NCBI RefSeq assembly: GCF_028372415.1
Contig: NC_092872.1
Location: 514,538,224 to 514,602,223 of the forward strand
DNA from: Notamacropus eugenii
Taxonomy: Eukaryota > Chordata > Mammalia > Diprotodontia > Macropodidae
Reading direction: 5' to 3'
DNA length: 64,000 nt
The stretch's first letter is position 1. Each line of letters starts with the position of its first letter. Below, one piece after another: positions 47,201 to 53,905 of this stretch. The notes below the pieces were generated by a model. That model had not been told where the DNA came from, did not search any database, and was given only the letters and a program-made list of their open reading frames with translations. The position numbers were made by a program, and so were the translations under genes.

Positions 47201-49701
47201 ATTCCATTCTTGTTTCAGACACTTACTGACTGCGTGACTCTGGGCATATCAGTTAACTTCTTGGCCTCAGTTTCCGCAAATGTGAAATGGGGATAATAAT
47301 GACATCTACTTTCTCTTTGTTCCTCTTATTTGTTGTAAAGAACAAATGAGATAGTAGAGTGTCTATATGCTATGGGAATTTTGTTGTTCAGCAGCTTCAT
47401 TTGTGTCCAACTCATGACCTCATTTAGGATTTTCTTAGCAAAAATACTGGAGTTGTTTGCCATTTCTACAGCTTTCTGCAGCTCCCTTTATAGATAAGGA
47501 AACTGAGGCAAATGGGGATGAAGTGACTTGCCTGGGGTCAAATAGCTAGTAAGCGTCTGGGATGAAATTTAAACTCAGGCCTTCCAGATTCCAGGCCCAG
47601 CACTTTATCCACCATGCTACCTAGCTGCCCTTTATAACATATCAAAGTACTATGCAGCCTAAGAAAAGGAGCATTATATTTGATGTCCATGTTCTGGGCC
47701 TTAAGATTAGGAAGATCCTTTCCCTATTTTCTGTAGCTTTTTTCTTAAAACAGAGCAACCAGAAAGAATTTAGCCAGGCCATGAGCAAATGAATTTGGAA
47801 TTTGGAATCACCGTTTGCTGGACCATTTTCCTCTGTCAAGACATCTTTCGGTAAAATTGATTTTTTTAAGAAACCCAGCAGCTGGGTTTTATATAACTCC
47901 ACTAGCAGAGCATGCAGCTGGGATTGTACGATAAATAAATCAGACCAGTAAACAATGCATCTTTATTAATAAAAATCTGCATAAAATACGAGCTAGGCAT
48001 TTCAAACATTCTTAAAATATACTCTGATTAGCACAGCATGATACAAAAACATGTAGCAAAATCAGTATAATATGTAACTCAATCAACAAATTGTGCAAAA
48101 TTATACAACTATGAACCATTAACTGGTAAAGTGGGCAAATTAGCCATATGCAGGGGAGCTTGCTTATTAGAGAGGAAGAATGCACTAAGTATACTCACAA
48201 ATTATATTTTGATTTGGGAAAACTAGAGACCCCTTTTTAATCTCCCATTACCATTCTGCGTTACAATGCCAAAATAAATGATTGCTTAGGTTTGGGGAAG
48301 AAAAAAAAGATCCACTTTTGCCCTGCCCCGCAGCCGCCTCGGGAGCGGTTTTCTCACCTGGGCTCCCTTCCCTTGCCAGGGGACGCCCCGTTCCAGTGCC
48401 AGATGTGCAGCGCCAAGTTCAAGATCAACTCGGACCTGAAAAGACACCTGCGCGTGCACTCGGGGGAGAAGCCCTACAAGTGCGAGTTCTGCGAGGTGCG
48501 CTGCGCCATGAAAGGGAACCTCAAGTCGCACATGCGCATCAAGCACAGCACGGAGAACACCTTCAAGTGCGCCCAGTGCGACTTCCAGTGCGGCAACAAG
48601 ACGAGCCTGCGCCACCACAGCCGGAGCCACCAGCCCGAGCAGCCCGTCAAGTGCCCGGACTGCAGCTACTCCTGCGCGCACAGAGCCGCGCTCAAGGTGC
48701 ACGAGCGGATCCACTGCGCCGAGCGGCCCTTCAAGTGCCACCTGTGCAGCTTCGACACCAAGCAGCGCAGCAACCTGACCACGCACGTGAGGAAGGTGCA
48801 CGGGGACAAGGGCCGGGCCAAGAAGCAGCCGCCGGAGAGAAAGGGTGGCGCGGGGCAGGGCGCGGGCGGCGGCGCCGGCCGGCCCAAAGGCAGCGGCTCC
48901 CGCCAGGTGGCCAGGCTCGACGCCAAGAAGGCCTTCCAGTGTGAAGCCTGCGAAGCGTCCTTCGTGCGGGAAGATTCCCTCCGGAGCCACCGCAAGCAGC
49001 ACAGCGAGTACAGCGGCCACAAGAACGCCGAGCTGGCCGTCCTGCAGCTTCAGGTGGAGCCCGGCCGTCAGGGGGGCACGCCGCTCACGGTCAGCCCCCT
49101 GCAGGTACCCCTGCAGCCCAGCCAGATCCCGCAGTTCGGCGAAGGACGGGTCAAGATCATCGTGGGTCACCAGATGCCACAGACAAACGCCATCGTCCAA
49201 GCCACTGCGGTGAACATCGTCCCTCCGGCCCTGGTCGGCCAAGCTCAGGAGGACCTCCCGGCCAGTAACCGGCTGCAGATTCTGCGCCAGGTCAGCCTGA
49301 TCGCCCCGACTCAGCCCTCCGCGTGCCCGAACGAGGCCGGGCCCGTGGGCCAGCCGGCGGTTCTGCTGACCGCGCACGACCCGGCCGAAGGGGCCGCCTT
49401 GCACCAGACTCTGATCCCCGCCCCTTCGGGCGGCAGCCACGACGGCCCGGCCAGCCAGACTTTCATCAGCAGCTCGGGCATTAGCTGCTCCGACCTGGAA
49501 GGCCTCAATGCATTGATCCAGGAGGGGGCGGCGGAAGTGACCGTGGTCAGCGACGGAGGCCAGAACATCACGGTGTCCACCACGGCCCCTCCCATCTTTG
49601 CCTCTTCCTCCCCCCAAGAACTGCCCAAACAAACGTACTCCATCATTCAGGGTGGGGCCCACCCAGCTCTGCTCTGCCCTGCAGACTCCATACCGGATTA
49701 A
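25004..49701 (+). CDS. ZFP64: ZFP64 zinc finger transcription factor (six coding exons)
   Basis: Join of 25004-25049, 26765-27004, 38041-38202, 44087-44149, 44833-45084 and 48380-49701: 2085 nt, 694 residues plus stop, close to the roughly 680 residues of human ZFP64. All junctions are phase 1 with GT/AG borders. A C2HC-like finger (C33, C36, H49, C54) is followed by an atypical C2H2 finger (C146/C151, H165/H169), then C2H2 fingers starting at C177, C205, C233, C261, C289, C318, C346 and C374, and a separated last finger (C442, C445, H458, H462). The C-terminal 230 residues lack fingers and end in PADSIPD, as in mammalian ZFP64. Known of the family: a nuclear DNA-binding regulator reported to sustain KMT2A (MLL) transcription and to act in Notch and NF-kB settings. 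The Gly-rich linker at about 410-428 is longer than I recall in human. The start is the first ATG in frame with the conserved N terminus; it has a purine at -3. Confidence 0.97.
25050..25560 (+). other. CpG island, intron 1 part
   Basis: CpG-dense sequence continues into intron 1 for about 0.5 kb past the exon 1 donor. Long reading frames here on both strands follow from the scarcity of AT-rich stop codons; none has recognisable domains. Confidence 0.7.
25560..26500. other. Intron 1, no recognised feature
   Basis: AT-rich intronic DNA past the CpG island. No repeat recognised with confidence; the frame at 26202-26414 (minus) has no support. Confidence 0.5.
26500..26690 (+). repeat. MIR-type SINE in intron 1
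   Basis: GGAGTTAGAAGACCTGCATT, CATTGGACAGATCACTTCAT, ACTAGATGAACTCAGAGGTC. It ends about 75 bp before the exon 2 acceptor. Confidence 0.65.
26765..27004 (+). CDS. ZFP64: ZFP64 coding exon 2
   Basis: Completes codon 16 and encodes residues 17-95 plus one base of Val96. It carries the N-terminal C2HC-like finger ([10 protein letters not shown], then H49 and C54) and a Thr/Gln-rich stretch ([16 protein letters not shown]). The acceptor follows TTTTATGTAG; the donor is GTATGT at 27005. Confidence 0.96.
27110..27310 (-). repeat. MIR-type SINE in intron 2
   Basis: Reverse copy: TATATGAGGAAACTGAGATT, GGCAGACCTGAGACC, CCCAGTTTTCCTGATTC. Confidence 0.6.
27480..29035 (-). mobile_element. L2 LINE, reverse oriented (pair A, left arm)
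   Basis: L2 3' tails at the left (two, from 27480 and 27960: CATCAGTAAGCATTTATTAGG), then reverse-strand ORF sequence: GGATCAGGAAAGGCTTCCTG, TTGTGAAGGGCGTTAAAAGC, AATAGGAAACTACTGGAGTT, GACATGTTGAAGTTGAG. It meets a + strand L2 at about 29040, making a head-to-head pair. Frames at 27698-28362 are incidental. Confidence 0.75.
29040..29700 (+). mobile_element. L2 LINE, 5' part
   Basis: Pyrimidine-rich L2-like sequence on the + strand, with a TG-rich microsatellite at 29221-29272. It is interrupted by a SINE at 29720. The family call rests on style and context more than exact blocks. Confidence 0.5.
29720..30060 (+). repeat. tRNA-derived SINE fused to CORE-SINE tail
   Basis: Head GTATTTAGAGCTCTGGGCTT, GACCTGAGTTCAAATCTGG, AGTTACTTAACCCTATCTGC, AAACCACTCCAGTATCTTTG, GACATGACTAAACAACAACC to about 29957. 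Then a MIR/Mar1 tail (GGTTGTTGTGAGGATCAAAT, CCTGGCACACAATAGGTGC) to 30055. Confidence 0.8.
30325..30540 (-). mobile_element. MITE, CAGTGGTGTCAAACTC-ended family, copy 1
   Basis: About 216 bp in ZFP64 intron 2. The right end GAGTTTGACACCACTG is the reverse of a hAT-type terminus, and the left end starts CAGTGATAGCAAAAACTGC. The interior matches the copy at 46707-46885 in the opposite orientation (ATAACATTATCTAT shared). Noncoding. Confidence 0.6.
30545..32040 (+). mobile_element. L2 LINE, first tandem copy
   Basis: Pyrimidine-rich L2 ORF region. ACAAACATACCCAAGTCTCC at 30861 corresponds to the same point of L2 that is replaced by the microsatellite at 32147 in the next copy. Other L2-like blocks are CTTATCCTGCCATCTCTTC and GCCAAACTCCCAGAAACATT. 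Confidence 0.6.
32147..32285 (+). repeat. Compound microsatellite (TA)n(GA)n(CA)n(CG)n
   Basis: About 30 bp of TA, 48 bp of AG, then CA repeats with CG insertions ending in CACGCGCGCGCGCG. It lies in L2 sequence within ZFP64 intron 2. Translated frames are repeat artefacts. Confidence 0.95.
33332..33590 (-). repeat. tRNA-derived marsupial SINE in L2
   Basis: Reverse copy: TTTTCAGTCATGTCTGACTC, CACTGGAGTGGTTTGCCATT, ACAGATGAGGAAACTGAGG, GGATTTGAACTTGGG, TTCACTGTACCACCTAGTTGC. It interrupts the 3' part of the L2. Confidence 0.85.
34065..35045 (+). mobile_element. L2 LINE, third tandem copy
   Basis: Restarts an earlier point of the L2 ORF: GCTAAATCTAAAGGCCTTC, TGTTGACCACCTTCCCCTC, CCTGGTTCTCCTCGTACCTG, CCAACCTGGATGTCTCC, ending TAATAGCCTCCTACTTTGTC. 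A SINE (34360-34645) is inserted. Confidence 0.75.
34360..34645 (+). repeat. SINE insertion in L2
   Basis: CTAGAGCACTGGCCCTGG, GACCTGAGTTCAAACCTC, TAAAACGAGGATAATAAATG, CCTCACAGAGTTGTTG, TTTAATAAATGCTTATTCCC: tRNA-like head with a MIR/Mar1 type tail, scrambled in the middle. Confidence 0.65.
35050..36470 (-). mobile_element. CR1/L3 LINE, reverse oriented
   Basis: Long CR1-clade copy. Read on the minus strand at about 36310-36280 the frame gives FAGDTKLGG, the reverse-transcriptase catalytic box with FADD changed to FAGD. + strand landmarks are GGCTAAACATCCCCAGTTC, CTCTTAATGCAGTCTGAG, TTTGTGTCACCTGCAAATTT, CAAGCCATTAATTAACTATTC. It is split by a SINE (35237-35492) and a MIR-like piece (35640-35760). 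Inactive. Confidence 0.85.
35237..35492 (+). repeat. tRNA-derived marsupial SINE in CR1/L3
   Basis: GGCAACTTAGGTGAAACAGTG, ATGACCCTGGGCAAGTCACT, GCCTCAGTTTCCTCATCTG, AGAGTCAGACATGACTG, AAAAACAACTGAACAACAAT tail. It cleanly interrupts the CR1/L3 copy. Confidence 0.85.
36475..36745. mobile_element. MITE variant interrupted by TA/CA repeats
   Basis: Reverse-oriented relative of the 23232 segment. It starts with CAGTGCTTCATAAACTGTGG (hAT-type end), contains a TA/CA microsatellite at about 36512-36633, then GGATTTGTTCTATAAAG, GGCCACATATGGCC and CACAGGTTTCTCACCCCTG at the right end. It lies at the 5' edge of a CR1/L3 copy in ZFP64 intron 2. Confidence 0.55.
36745..37380 (+). mobile_element. L2 3'-end fragments and MIR in intron 2
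   Basis: L2 3' pieces at 36745-36900 (CTACATGAAGCCTTTCCTG) and 37170-37380 (TTTTAAACTCCTTGAGGGC, AATAAATGTTTGGTAAGTG). A forward MIR lies between (37020-37165: TATTTAGAGTCTAAAAACTT, AAGTCATTCAGACTCTCTG). Confidence 0.65.
37380..38040. other. 3' part of intron 2, no recognised feature
   Basis: AT-rich intron sequence up to the exon 3 acceptor. Nothing recognised. Confidence 0.5.
38041..38202 (+). CDS. ZFP64: ZFP64 coding exon 3
   Basis: Encodes residues 97-149 ([16 protein letters not shown]...) and ends in the first Cys residues of an atypical finger (NCCYP). The acceptor follows ATATCTTTAG; the donor is GTAAAC at 38203. Intron 2 upstream is 11 kb and consists mostly of L2, CR1/L3 and SINE copies. 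Confidence 0.96.
38490..39000 (+). mobile_element. L2 LINE fragment in intron 3
   Basis: Pyrimidine-rich L2-like sequence (TCTTTTTCCACCTTTGTTACC, CAAACACTTCATTTGCTTCA). Weak match, likely the 5' part of L2. Frames at 38741-39177 are incidental. Confidence 0.4.
39000..39440. other. Unclassified repeat-like DNA with TA/CA tract
   Basis: Contains a pyrimidine- and A-rich stretch (39180-39260) and a TA/CA tract at 39305-39375. Probably an old L1 piece; not assigned. Confidence 0.35.
39440..41530 (-). mobile_element. L2 LINE, reverse oriented (pair B, left arm)
   Basis: Two L2 3' tails (39440-39690 and 39785-39990, the latter with TAAACATTTATTAAGAACCT), then a long reverse-strand ORF region: GACTTTATATTTGATCCTGG, GAGTAAGAGGGTGACATTATC, GTTTAAGATATCTATAAGAC, GGACACTCATGATTAGTGG, CCAGCAAAAGAGACTAAGAA, GATCAACAGGGTCATAGGC. 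One of the longest L2 stretches in the window. Confidence 0.85.
41640..44035 (+). mobile_element. L2 LINE, forward oriented (pair B, right arm)
   Basis: Forward L2 with CTTAGACTTCACCACATC, a catalytic-box remnant at about 42364 (frame reads [10 protein letters not shown], from YADDSQIY), AGATGCCTGGATGCCCAG, then more L2 after the L1 insertion (GCCACCTCCATAAATCC) and a second L2 segment at 43600-44030 (TTTTGTCCCAGGTCTCCTC, TCTCTGCAGATGGTTCCCAC). It ends about 50 bp before exon 4. Confidence 0.8.
42738..43478 (-). mobile_element. Retroposed L1 5' fragment lacking the 3' end
   Basis: Reverse-oriented L1 start: at the right end TCCGGAAGACAAGATGGTGG (minus strand), the 5' terminus of marsupial L1, then 5'UTR and the beginning of ORF1 (minus strand frame: [16 protein letters not shown]). 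It stops at GAGGTGGAAGAAAAA. CCATCCTTTATA flanks both sides (42726-42737 and 43479-43490). So it is a 741-bp insertion with 5' end and target duplication but no ORF2 or 3'UTR. Confidence 0.8.
44087..44149 (+). CDS. ZFP64: ZFP64 coding exon 4
   Basis: A 63-nt exon encoding residues 151-170 ([20 protein letters not shown]), the second half of the finger begun in exon 3. The acceptor is a T8 run then AG; the donor is GTAAGT at 44150. An L2 copy ends only about 50 bp upstream of the acceptor. Confidence 0.96.
44150..44832. other. Intron 4, no recognised repeat
   Basis: Short intron (683 nt) free of repeats I can recognise, in contrast to introns 2, 3 and 5. Confidence 0.55.
44810..44832 (+). promoter_or_regulatory. 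ZFP64: Alternative in-frame splice acceptor before ZFP64 exon 5
   Basis: An AG at 44810-44811 (ACCAACCAG) lies exactly 21 nt before the acceptor that gives the conserved linker. It is the nearer AG to the long pyrimidine run at 44780-44796. Its use would replace Gly171 with Val and add MSVLFEG, with no stop, inside the linker between two fingers. Usage is inferred, not seen. Confidence 0.4.
44833..45084 (+). CDS. ZFP64: ZFP64 coding exon 5
   Basis: Encodes residues 172-254: three consecutive C2H2 fingers at C177, C205 and C233, with linkers HTGVKP and HSNERP. The donor is GTAAGG at 45085. The acceptor TTTGAAG at 44832 gives the conserved TGDKPHKC linker, but it is preceded by a weaker pyrimidine tract than the CAG 21 nt upstream. 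Confidence 0.95.
45310..46220. repeat. CORE-SINE/MIR cluster in intron 5
   Basis: Forward CORE-SINE 45310-45540 (GTGGATAGAGCCTTGGACAT, GAAATGCTTTGCAAGCC); second copy 45545-45735 (CAGTTTCCTCATCCTAAAAA, AAAGTGCTTTGCAAACC); then MIR pieces in both orientations at 45830-46220 (AGATGAAGAAACTGAGGCAC reverse, CTCAATTTCCTCATCTATAA forward). Confidence 0.75.
46220..46706. other. Intron 5 stretch, mostly unrecognised
   Basis: A possible CR1/L3 scrap lies at 46640-46705 (CCTTAAAGGTCATCGATTGC, GAATTCCCTCTACAACC). The rest shows nothing. Confidence 0.4.
46707..46885 (+). mobile_element. MITE, CAGTGGTGTCAAACTC-ended family, copy 2
   Basis: Homologous to 30325-30540 on the other strand: TAAATTCAAATAGAAAT at the left, GCAGGCTGCATAGTGACTTA and ACATAACATTATCTATTC in the middle, TTTTTGACATTTCTG at the right end. 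It lies in ZFP64 intron 5. Confidence 0.55.
47145..47640. repeat. SINE pair in intron 5
   Basis: Forward CORE-SINE at 47145-47370 (GAGGCAGCTTAACGGATAGC, CTGCGTGACTCTGGGCATAT). Reverse tRNA-derived SINE at 47382-47635 (GTTGTTCAGCAGCTTCATTT, AAATACTGGAGTTGTTTGCC, TTATCCACCATGCTACCTAGC). Confidence 0.8.
47640..48379. other. 3' part of intron 5, no recognised feature
   Basis: AT-rich until about 48305, then GC-rich up to the exon 6 acceptor. An open frame runs into exon 6 from a TTG at 48292, but it contains the intron's pyrimidine tract and has no ATG. Confidence 0.5.
48380..49701 (+). CDS. ZFP64: ZFP64 coding exon 6 (terminal)
   Basis: Encodes residues 256-694: fingers at C261, C289, C318, C346 and C374, a Gly/Lys-rich spacer, the last finger at C442, and the finger-free C-terminal region with [13 protein letters not shown] and [10 protein letters not shown] blocks. 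The stop TAA is at 49699-49701. The exon is strikingly GC- and CpG-rich compared with its AT-rich flanks. The acceptor follows CCCTTCCCTTGCCAG. Some C2H2 linkers depart from TGEKP ([18 protein letters not shown]), as I recall for ZFP64. Confidence 0.97.
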
Positions 49702-50118
49702 CTTTTTATATGTCTTCCTTCAGAACGATCTCTTCCACCGGTTTAAAACACATCAGTAGAATTCTGTGAAATTTTCTCATGATGATTTAAGTACTTCCAG
49801 GTTGGCTCCTTGAAAAATAAATTATAATTTTATACTGCCATATATGACCATTTTTTCACATTGTGAAAACCTTGAGAGCACATCATTTCTGAAATGCCGT
49901 ATCATAACCACTGTGTATGAAATGTTTCCAAAACGCTACTGATTAGATGATGAAAAATAATTAAAATGCTCTGAGCAATAGTAAATAAAAGTATTTTTTG
50001 ACTTCTTTTCTTATATTTCCTTACCCTGATATGGGTACCTTATACCTTCATTAACTGGATGACAGACGTTCCCAGCACCATCCTGGAATTCACAGGAATT
50101 GTTCAGCAATCCAATAAA
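49702..50118 (+). other. ZFP64: ZFP64 3'UTR with candidate poly(A) signals
   Basis: AATAAA hexamers occur at 49816-49821, 49984-49989 and 50113-50118. Base composition drops back to AT-rich right after the stop codon. I cannot tell which signal is used; alternative ends are plausible. Confidence 0.6.
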
Positions 50119-51130
50119 GTTCCAAGTACAGGGAAGAAACTATTTTCCCTCGTGTTTCATGTGGCTTTTTAACACAAAATTCACAGTCAAAAGAAGCAAA
50201 CTATTGTTTGTTTATTTTTCTTATGGAGCTTATTTTCTAAAATCTAGCCAGTCTGTGACCTCCTAATCTTGGTTTATGTACATTTCTGATTCACATATGA
50301 CCCTGACATATGAAAGGTTACATATACATTAATTCAACTAATGGTCTTTTTACCCAGACAACACCCTTTGGGACTTTCTTTGCATTTTATCCTCTCCCAG
50401 CTCTTGCTTAGGACATCCCCTTCCACTTTACCCCTCCCTCCACTTTTTAACCCAACTTTAGACCTTTGGGTATAAAAAAAAAAAGGCAGCCTTAGACCTT
50501 TGTGTAATTTTGTCTCACCTCTGGGTGATATCTACAGAGGGAAGGGATAAAATGGGGACAATCCACATTTGCCTTATCCCACCACCCCACAGCAATATCT
50601 CAGCTGCCTTTTCTATTGAAATGCCTCATCCCACTCTCTACCCTGACTTGCCTCAGCTCCTATAAGGAAATAAACTTGAGTGCTTGTGTACAAAGATTCA
50701 ACATCAGACTTAGGAGCAGCTGTCCTTCCCTACAATCTAAATGAAAAGTGAGTCAAGGGGAAAGGTTAGAGTTAAGGAAGGAGACTTTGCTACTTTAGAA
50801 TTTTTAAAAATTTTATCAAATATAAATGTTAAATTGATGCAAAAGACTTGGTATGTAGTTAAGTTGGTGGTGCCAAGTTTAATATATTTCACTTCCTTGA
50901 AACCAAGTTTTAAATGTAAAGAAACATTAGAACTGAATAAGGTATTAGACTATGCTCTTTTTTTAAAAAAATCTTATGGATTTAATCACCAAACATGAAT
51001 ATTTCAAGATACAAAAAACAGAAAAGAGGATTGTATTCAAACCTGGATTTCTGTTGTGTACAGCTTAAAAAAAAAAAAAAGTCTATTAAATCCAACAGGA
51101 AAAAAACTGTCCTGCTTGTCTATGTCCCCT
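50119..51130. other. Downstream of ZFP64, no recognised feature
   Basis: AT-rich DNA. The frame at 50741-50998 has no domain or codon bias. No further zinc-finger exon is visible here or to the end of the window. Confidence 0.5.
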
Positions 51131-51440
51131 TCTGAACTATTGCCCTCATCTGGGTATTTTTAAATCCTTCATTGATGTTCTTTTTTTTTTTTTTTTTTGT
51201 ATCATTATCATTATCTACTAACTCAGTCTGTGCCAGCCTACAAAAGAGAACATTTGCGTATCTGTTAATAAGCCTCCTCATCCTTCAGTAGAATCTAAAG
51301 TCCCTGAGAACTGGAAAAGGGTGGTTTGGTTTTGCTGTCTTTAAATTCCCAGAATGTAGCACAACCCTTACACATGGTAAGCGCTTCATAAAAGTTTGTG
51401 GAATATGTGGTGCTAGATCTTCTCTTTGTTGTCCTAATCT
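51130..51440 (+). mobile_element. L2 3'-end fragment
   Basis: Weak L2 3' traces (AGAATCTAAAGTCCCTGAGAA, GTAGCACAACCCTTACACAT, GGTAAGCGCTTCATAAA) with a T18 run at 51181-51198. Confidence 0.45.
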
Positions 51441-51564
51441 GGACTATGTTCAGTTCCAGGCCCCTTTTAGGAAGGATATTGACATAACTAGAAGTCAGAC
51501 AGGAAGGGAGGGGGATTGGACTCAATGCTATAAAGGGACTCATTGAATGAACTAGTCCTGGGTA

Positions 51565-52025
51565 ACCTAGAGACTGGGCATCTATGTGGATAGAGAGATG
51601 GACCTAGAGTAAGGAAGATTCATCTTTGTGAGTTCAAATGTGACTTCAGACGCTAAGGTGTGACCCTGGGCAAGTTACTTAACCCTATTTGCCTTAGTTT
51701 CCTCACCTGTAAAATGAACTGGAGAAGGAAATGACAAACCACTTCTGCCAAGAAAACTTCAAATGGGATCACAAAGAGTCTGATACAACTCCTCCTGAAG
51801 AGGAAGGAAAGTTAGATTTAGAGACAGGTGGCTTAGGTTTACATTCTGGTTCTGCCACTCACCTGTGTGACCTTATCCATCAGCACAGTCCCTGGCACAT
51901 AGAAGGCACTTAATAATATGGGTTGACTGATTGACCTTGAACAGATCCCTTAATCTCTCTAGGTTTCTTCATGTATATAATGAGGAAGGTGGACTTGGTA
52001 AAGTCACAGCTCTAATTCTACAATC
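51565..52025 (+). repeat. tRNA-derived SINE and MIR
   Basis: SINE at 51565-51790 (GTGACCCTGGGCAAGTTACT, ACTGGAGAAGGAAATGACAA, AAAGAGTCTGATACAACTCC). MIR-like copy at 51815-52025 (GGTTCTGCCACTCACCTG, CAGTCCCTGGCACATAGAAG). Confidence 0.75.
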
Positions 52026-52089
52026 CTATGAATTCCATCTTTTCCCCCAGCAGAAGCCCTCCCTTTTAACCAATAAGTATATTTGAGCA

Positions 52090-52430
52090 AAATAAGTCAG
52101 TCCATTGTCTGTGTCTATGACCTTCAGTCCATTCTCCTGCACCTCTAGGCAGAGAGACGTCTCTGCCCAAGCAGTGAGAAGCATACCTCCTTACCGGTCT
52201 TCTGAAGTCATGATTAGTCACTGAACAGACCAGAGCCTTGACGTCTTTCAAGATTATTTCCCCATATATTATGGTCATTCTCATGTAAATTGTTCTCTTG
52301 GTTGTATTCACTCTGCTTAAAGTCTCAGGTTTCTCAAAATAAGTCATATTCTTTGTTTCTTAGGATGTAATAATACTCTATCATTCGAATACCATCATTT
52401 GTTCAGTGAAGGAGAGGCTTTCCCTCTACC
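52090..52430 (-). mobile_element. L1 3'-end fragment
   Basis: Reverse L1 3' region: TTTCAAGATTATTTCCCCAT, TTGTATTCACTCTGCTTAAA, GATGTAATAATACTCTATCA, ACCATCATTTGTTCAGTG. Confidence 0.55.
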
Positions 52431-53150
52431 CATTTTCAGTTAGTCAATTAATTGGGGGATGGGAGGGAGAGAATAAAAAAACCTGGAAAGGACTGTATGC
52501 AAGATCATCCATGAATAGAAAGATATCCTGGCCAGAAGCAAAAGGTAGTGGTGATTGAAAAAAAGGGAAATAGGTGAAAAAAACATAGGGAGTGTAAAAG
52601 AAGCTTTCTAGATTGAAAAGTGTTAATCCCAGGAGCTCCACAGCAGCAGGAAGCTGCCCCCACCCCCAGCTCCTTATTCCCCAAACCCCCAACAGCTGCC
52701 CCACCCAGATCATATCCTATAAGGATGAGTCTGGTTGTGGTGTCTCATGATGCAACAAGCTAACAGGAAGAGGCAGATGTTTTAAATGGAGTGGTATAAA
52801 TATTAGGAGAATGCTCTACTTCCTGTTAATTCTATATTGAAATTCTTACATCAGCCACAAAGATTACAGCTCTTATTTCTGTTTTGAAAGCTTAGGCTCA
52901 CAGCATGATTTTTTTTTCCTGCTGGCAAATTCTTTTGGAAGCCCTAAATAATGGTATCACAGTGTTTCATGGGACAAAAAAAGTTTCTATTTTTTTTAAA
53001 ATTCTGTGTAAATTCTGTTTACTTCTAAATCTGTGGTTATTGGTATTTTATTTGAGGGTACTTAGAGAAACTAGAATTTTCCAAAGGACAATGTGAGTAG
53101 GAAAGTAAAACCCAGAATACTGGTGGGTTCATTAATAGAGACTTTTATAG
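52430..53150. other. No recognised feature
   Basis: Intergenic. The minus-strand frame at 52444-52713 and the + frame at 52905-53096 have no support. Confidence 0.5.
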
Positions 53151-53154
53151 AATC

Positions 53155-53640
53155 TTATCGTTAGAAGGAGGCTCAGAGGACATTTAGTCCAGCGCTTGCC
53201 TGACCAAGAATCCTTTCTACCTACTATCTCACACAAGCAGTCATCCAATCACTGTTCAAAAATCTCTGATGCTAAAAAGACCTTTTCCACTGAATACTTT
53301 GGGATAATTGTTAGGGAGTTTTTCTCTGCATCAAACATAAGCCTGGCCCTCTGTAGCTTTCAGTACTTTCTCTGGAGTCAAGTGGAACACACCCTTCTCT
53401 TCCACATGTTTCTTGAAAGTCTCCACAGACATGTTTGAGTTTCCATACCCAGTCACAAAAAGTTTTTAGAAGTTGTACAACTAAAATATTTCAGGGGTCT
53501 TAGCATCTATATAACCTTAGATAACTAATTTCATCTCTCTGAATCTCAGTTTCTTCATCTGTAAAATAAGAGGATTGCACTAAACAACTTCCAAGACCCC
53601 TTCTGGCTCTTAAATTCTATTTACATTTTACTCCAGAACC
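53155..53640. repeat. CR1/L3 fragment followed by MIR
   Basis: Reverse CR1/L3 at 53155-53460 (GAAGGAGGCTCAGAGGACAT, GGGATAATTGTTAGGGAG, TTCTTGAAAGTCTCCACAGAC). Forward MIR at 53505-53630 (TCTCAGTTTCTTCATCTGTA). Confidence 0.6.
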
Positions 53641-53779
53641 TGATTTCCATTTTGTCATTTTCTAAATTGCAGTTAAAAAGTTTAGCCTGTAGGTGGTGCC
53701 AGAGATCAAGTTAAAAGCTTTACCTGCCTAAGAGTTGTAGCTACTAAAGGTACATTTTTATATTTTATCTAATATTTTT

Positions 53780-53905
53780 TTCAGCCTGATTTCTCCCCTC
53801 TGCAAGTAGTAAGTTAGAAGTTAAAATACTTGTAAAACCTCAAAATTTTTAAAAAGAAATGTTAAAAATTGTTCTTAATGTAATTGGGGAAAAATAAAAT
53901 ACCAC
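53780..53905 (+). mobile_element. L1 3' terminal scrap
   Basis: ACCTCAAAATTTTTAAAAAG, AATGTAATTGGGGAAAAATA: the L1 3' end without the body. Confidence 0.5.

Noticed and set aside
48292..48379. Extension of the exon 6 frame upstream as an alternative ZFP64 N terminus
   Set aside because: The frame opens at TTG, not ATG, and contains the intron pyrimidine tract and acceptor. Residues before GDAPF have no counterpart in ZFP64.
48286..49662. 458-codon open frame antisense to ZFP64 exon 6
   Set aside because: It arises from very high GC content and codon choice of the real exon. It has no domains, no splice context and no conserved features, while the sense frame is a clear C2H2 protein.
50741..50998. 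Downstream alternative ZFP64 exon
   Set aside because: No C2H2 motif and no fitting acceptor. I found no further finger-encoding sequence up to 64 kb, though exons beyond the window cannot be excluded.
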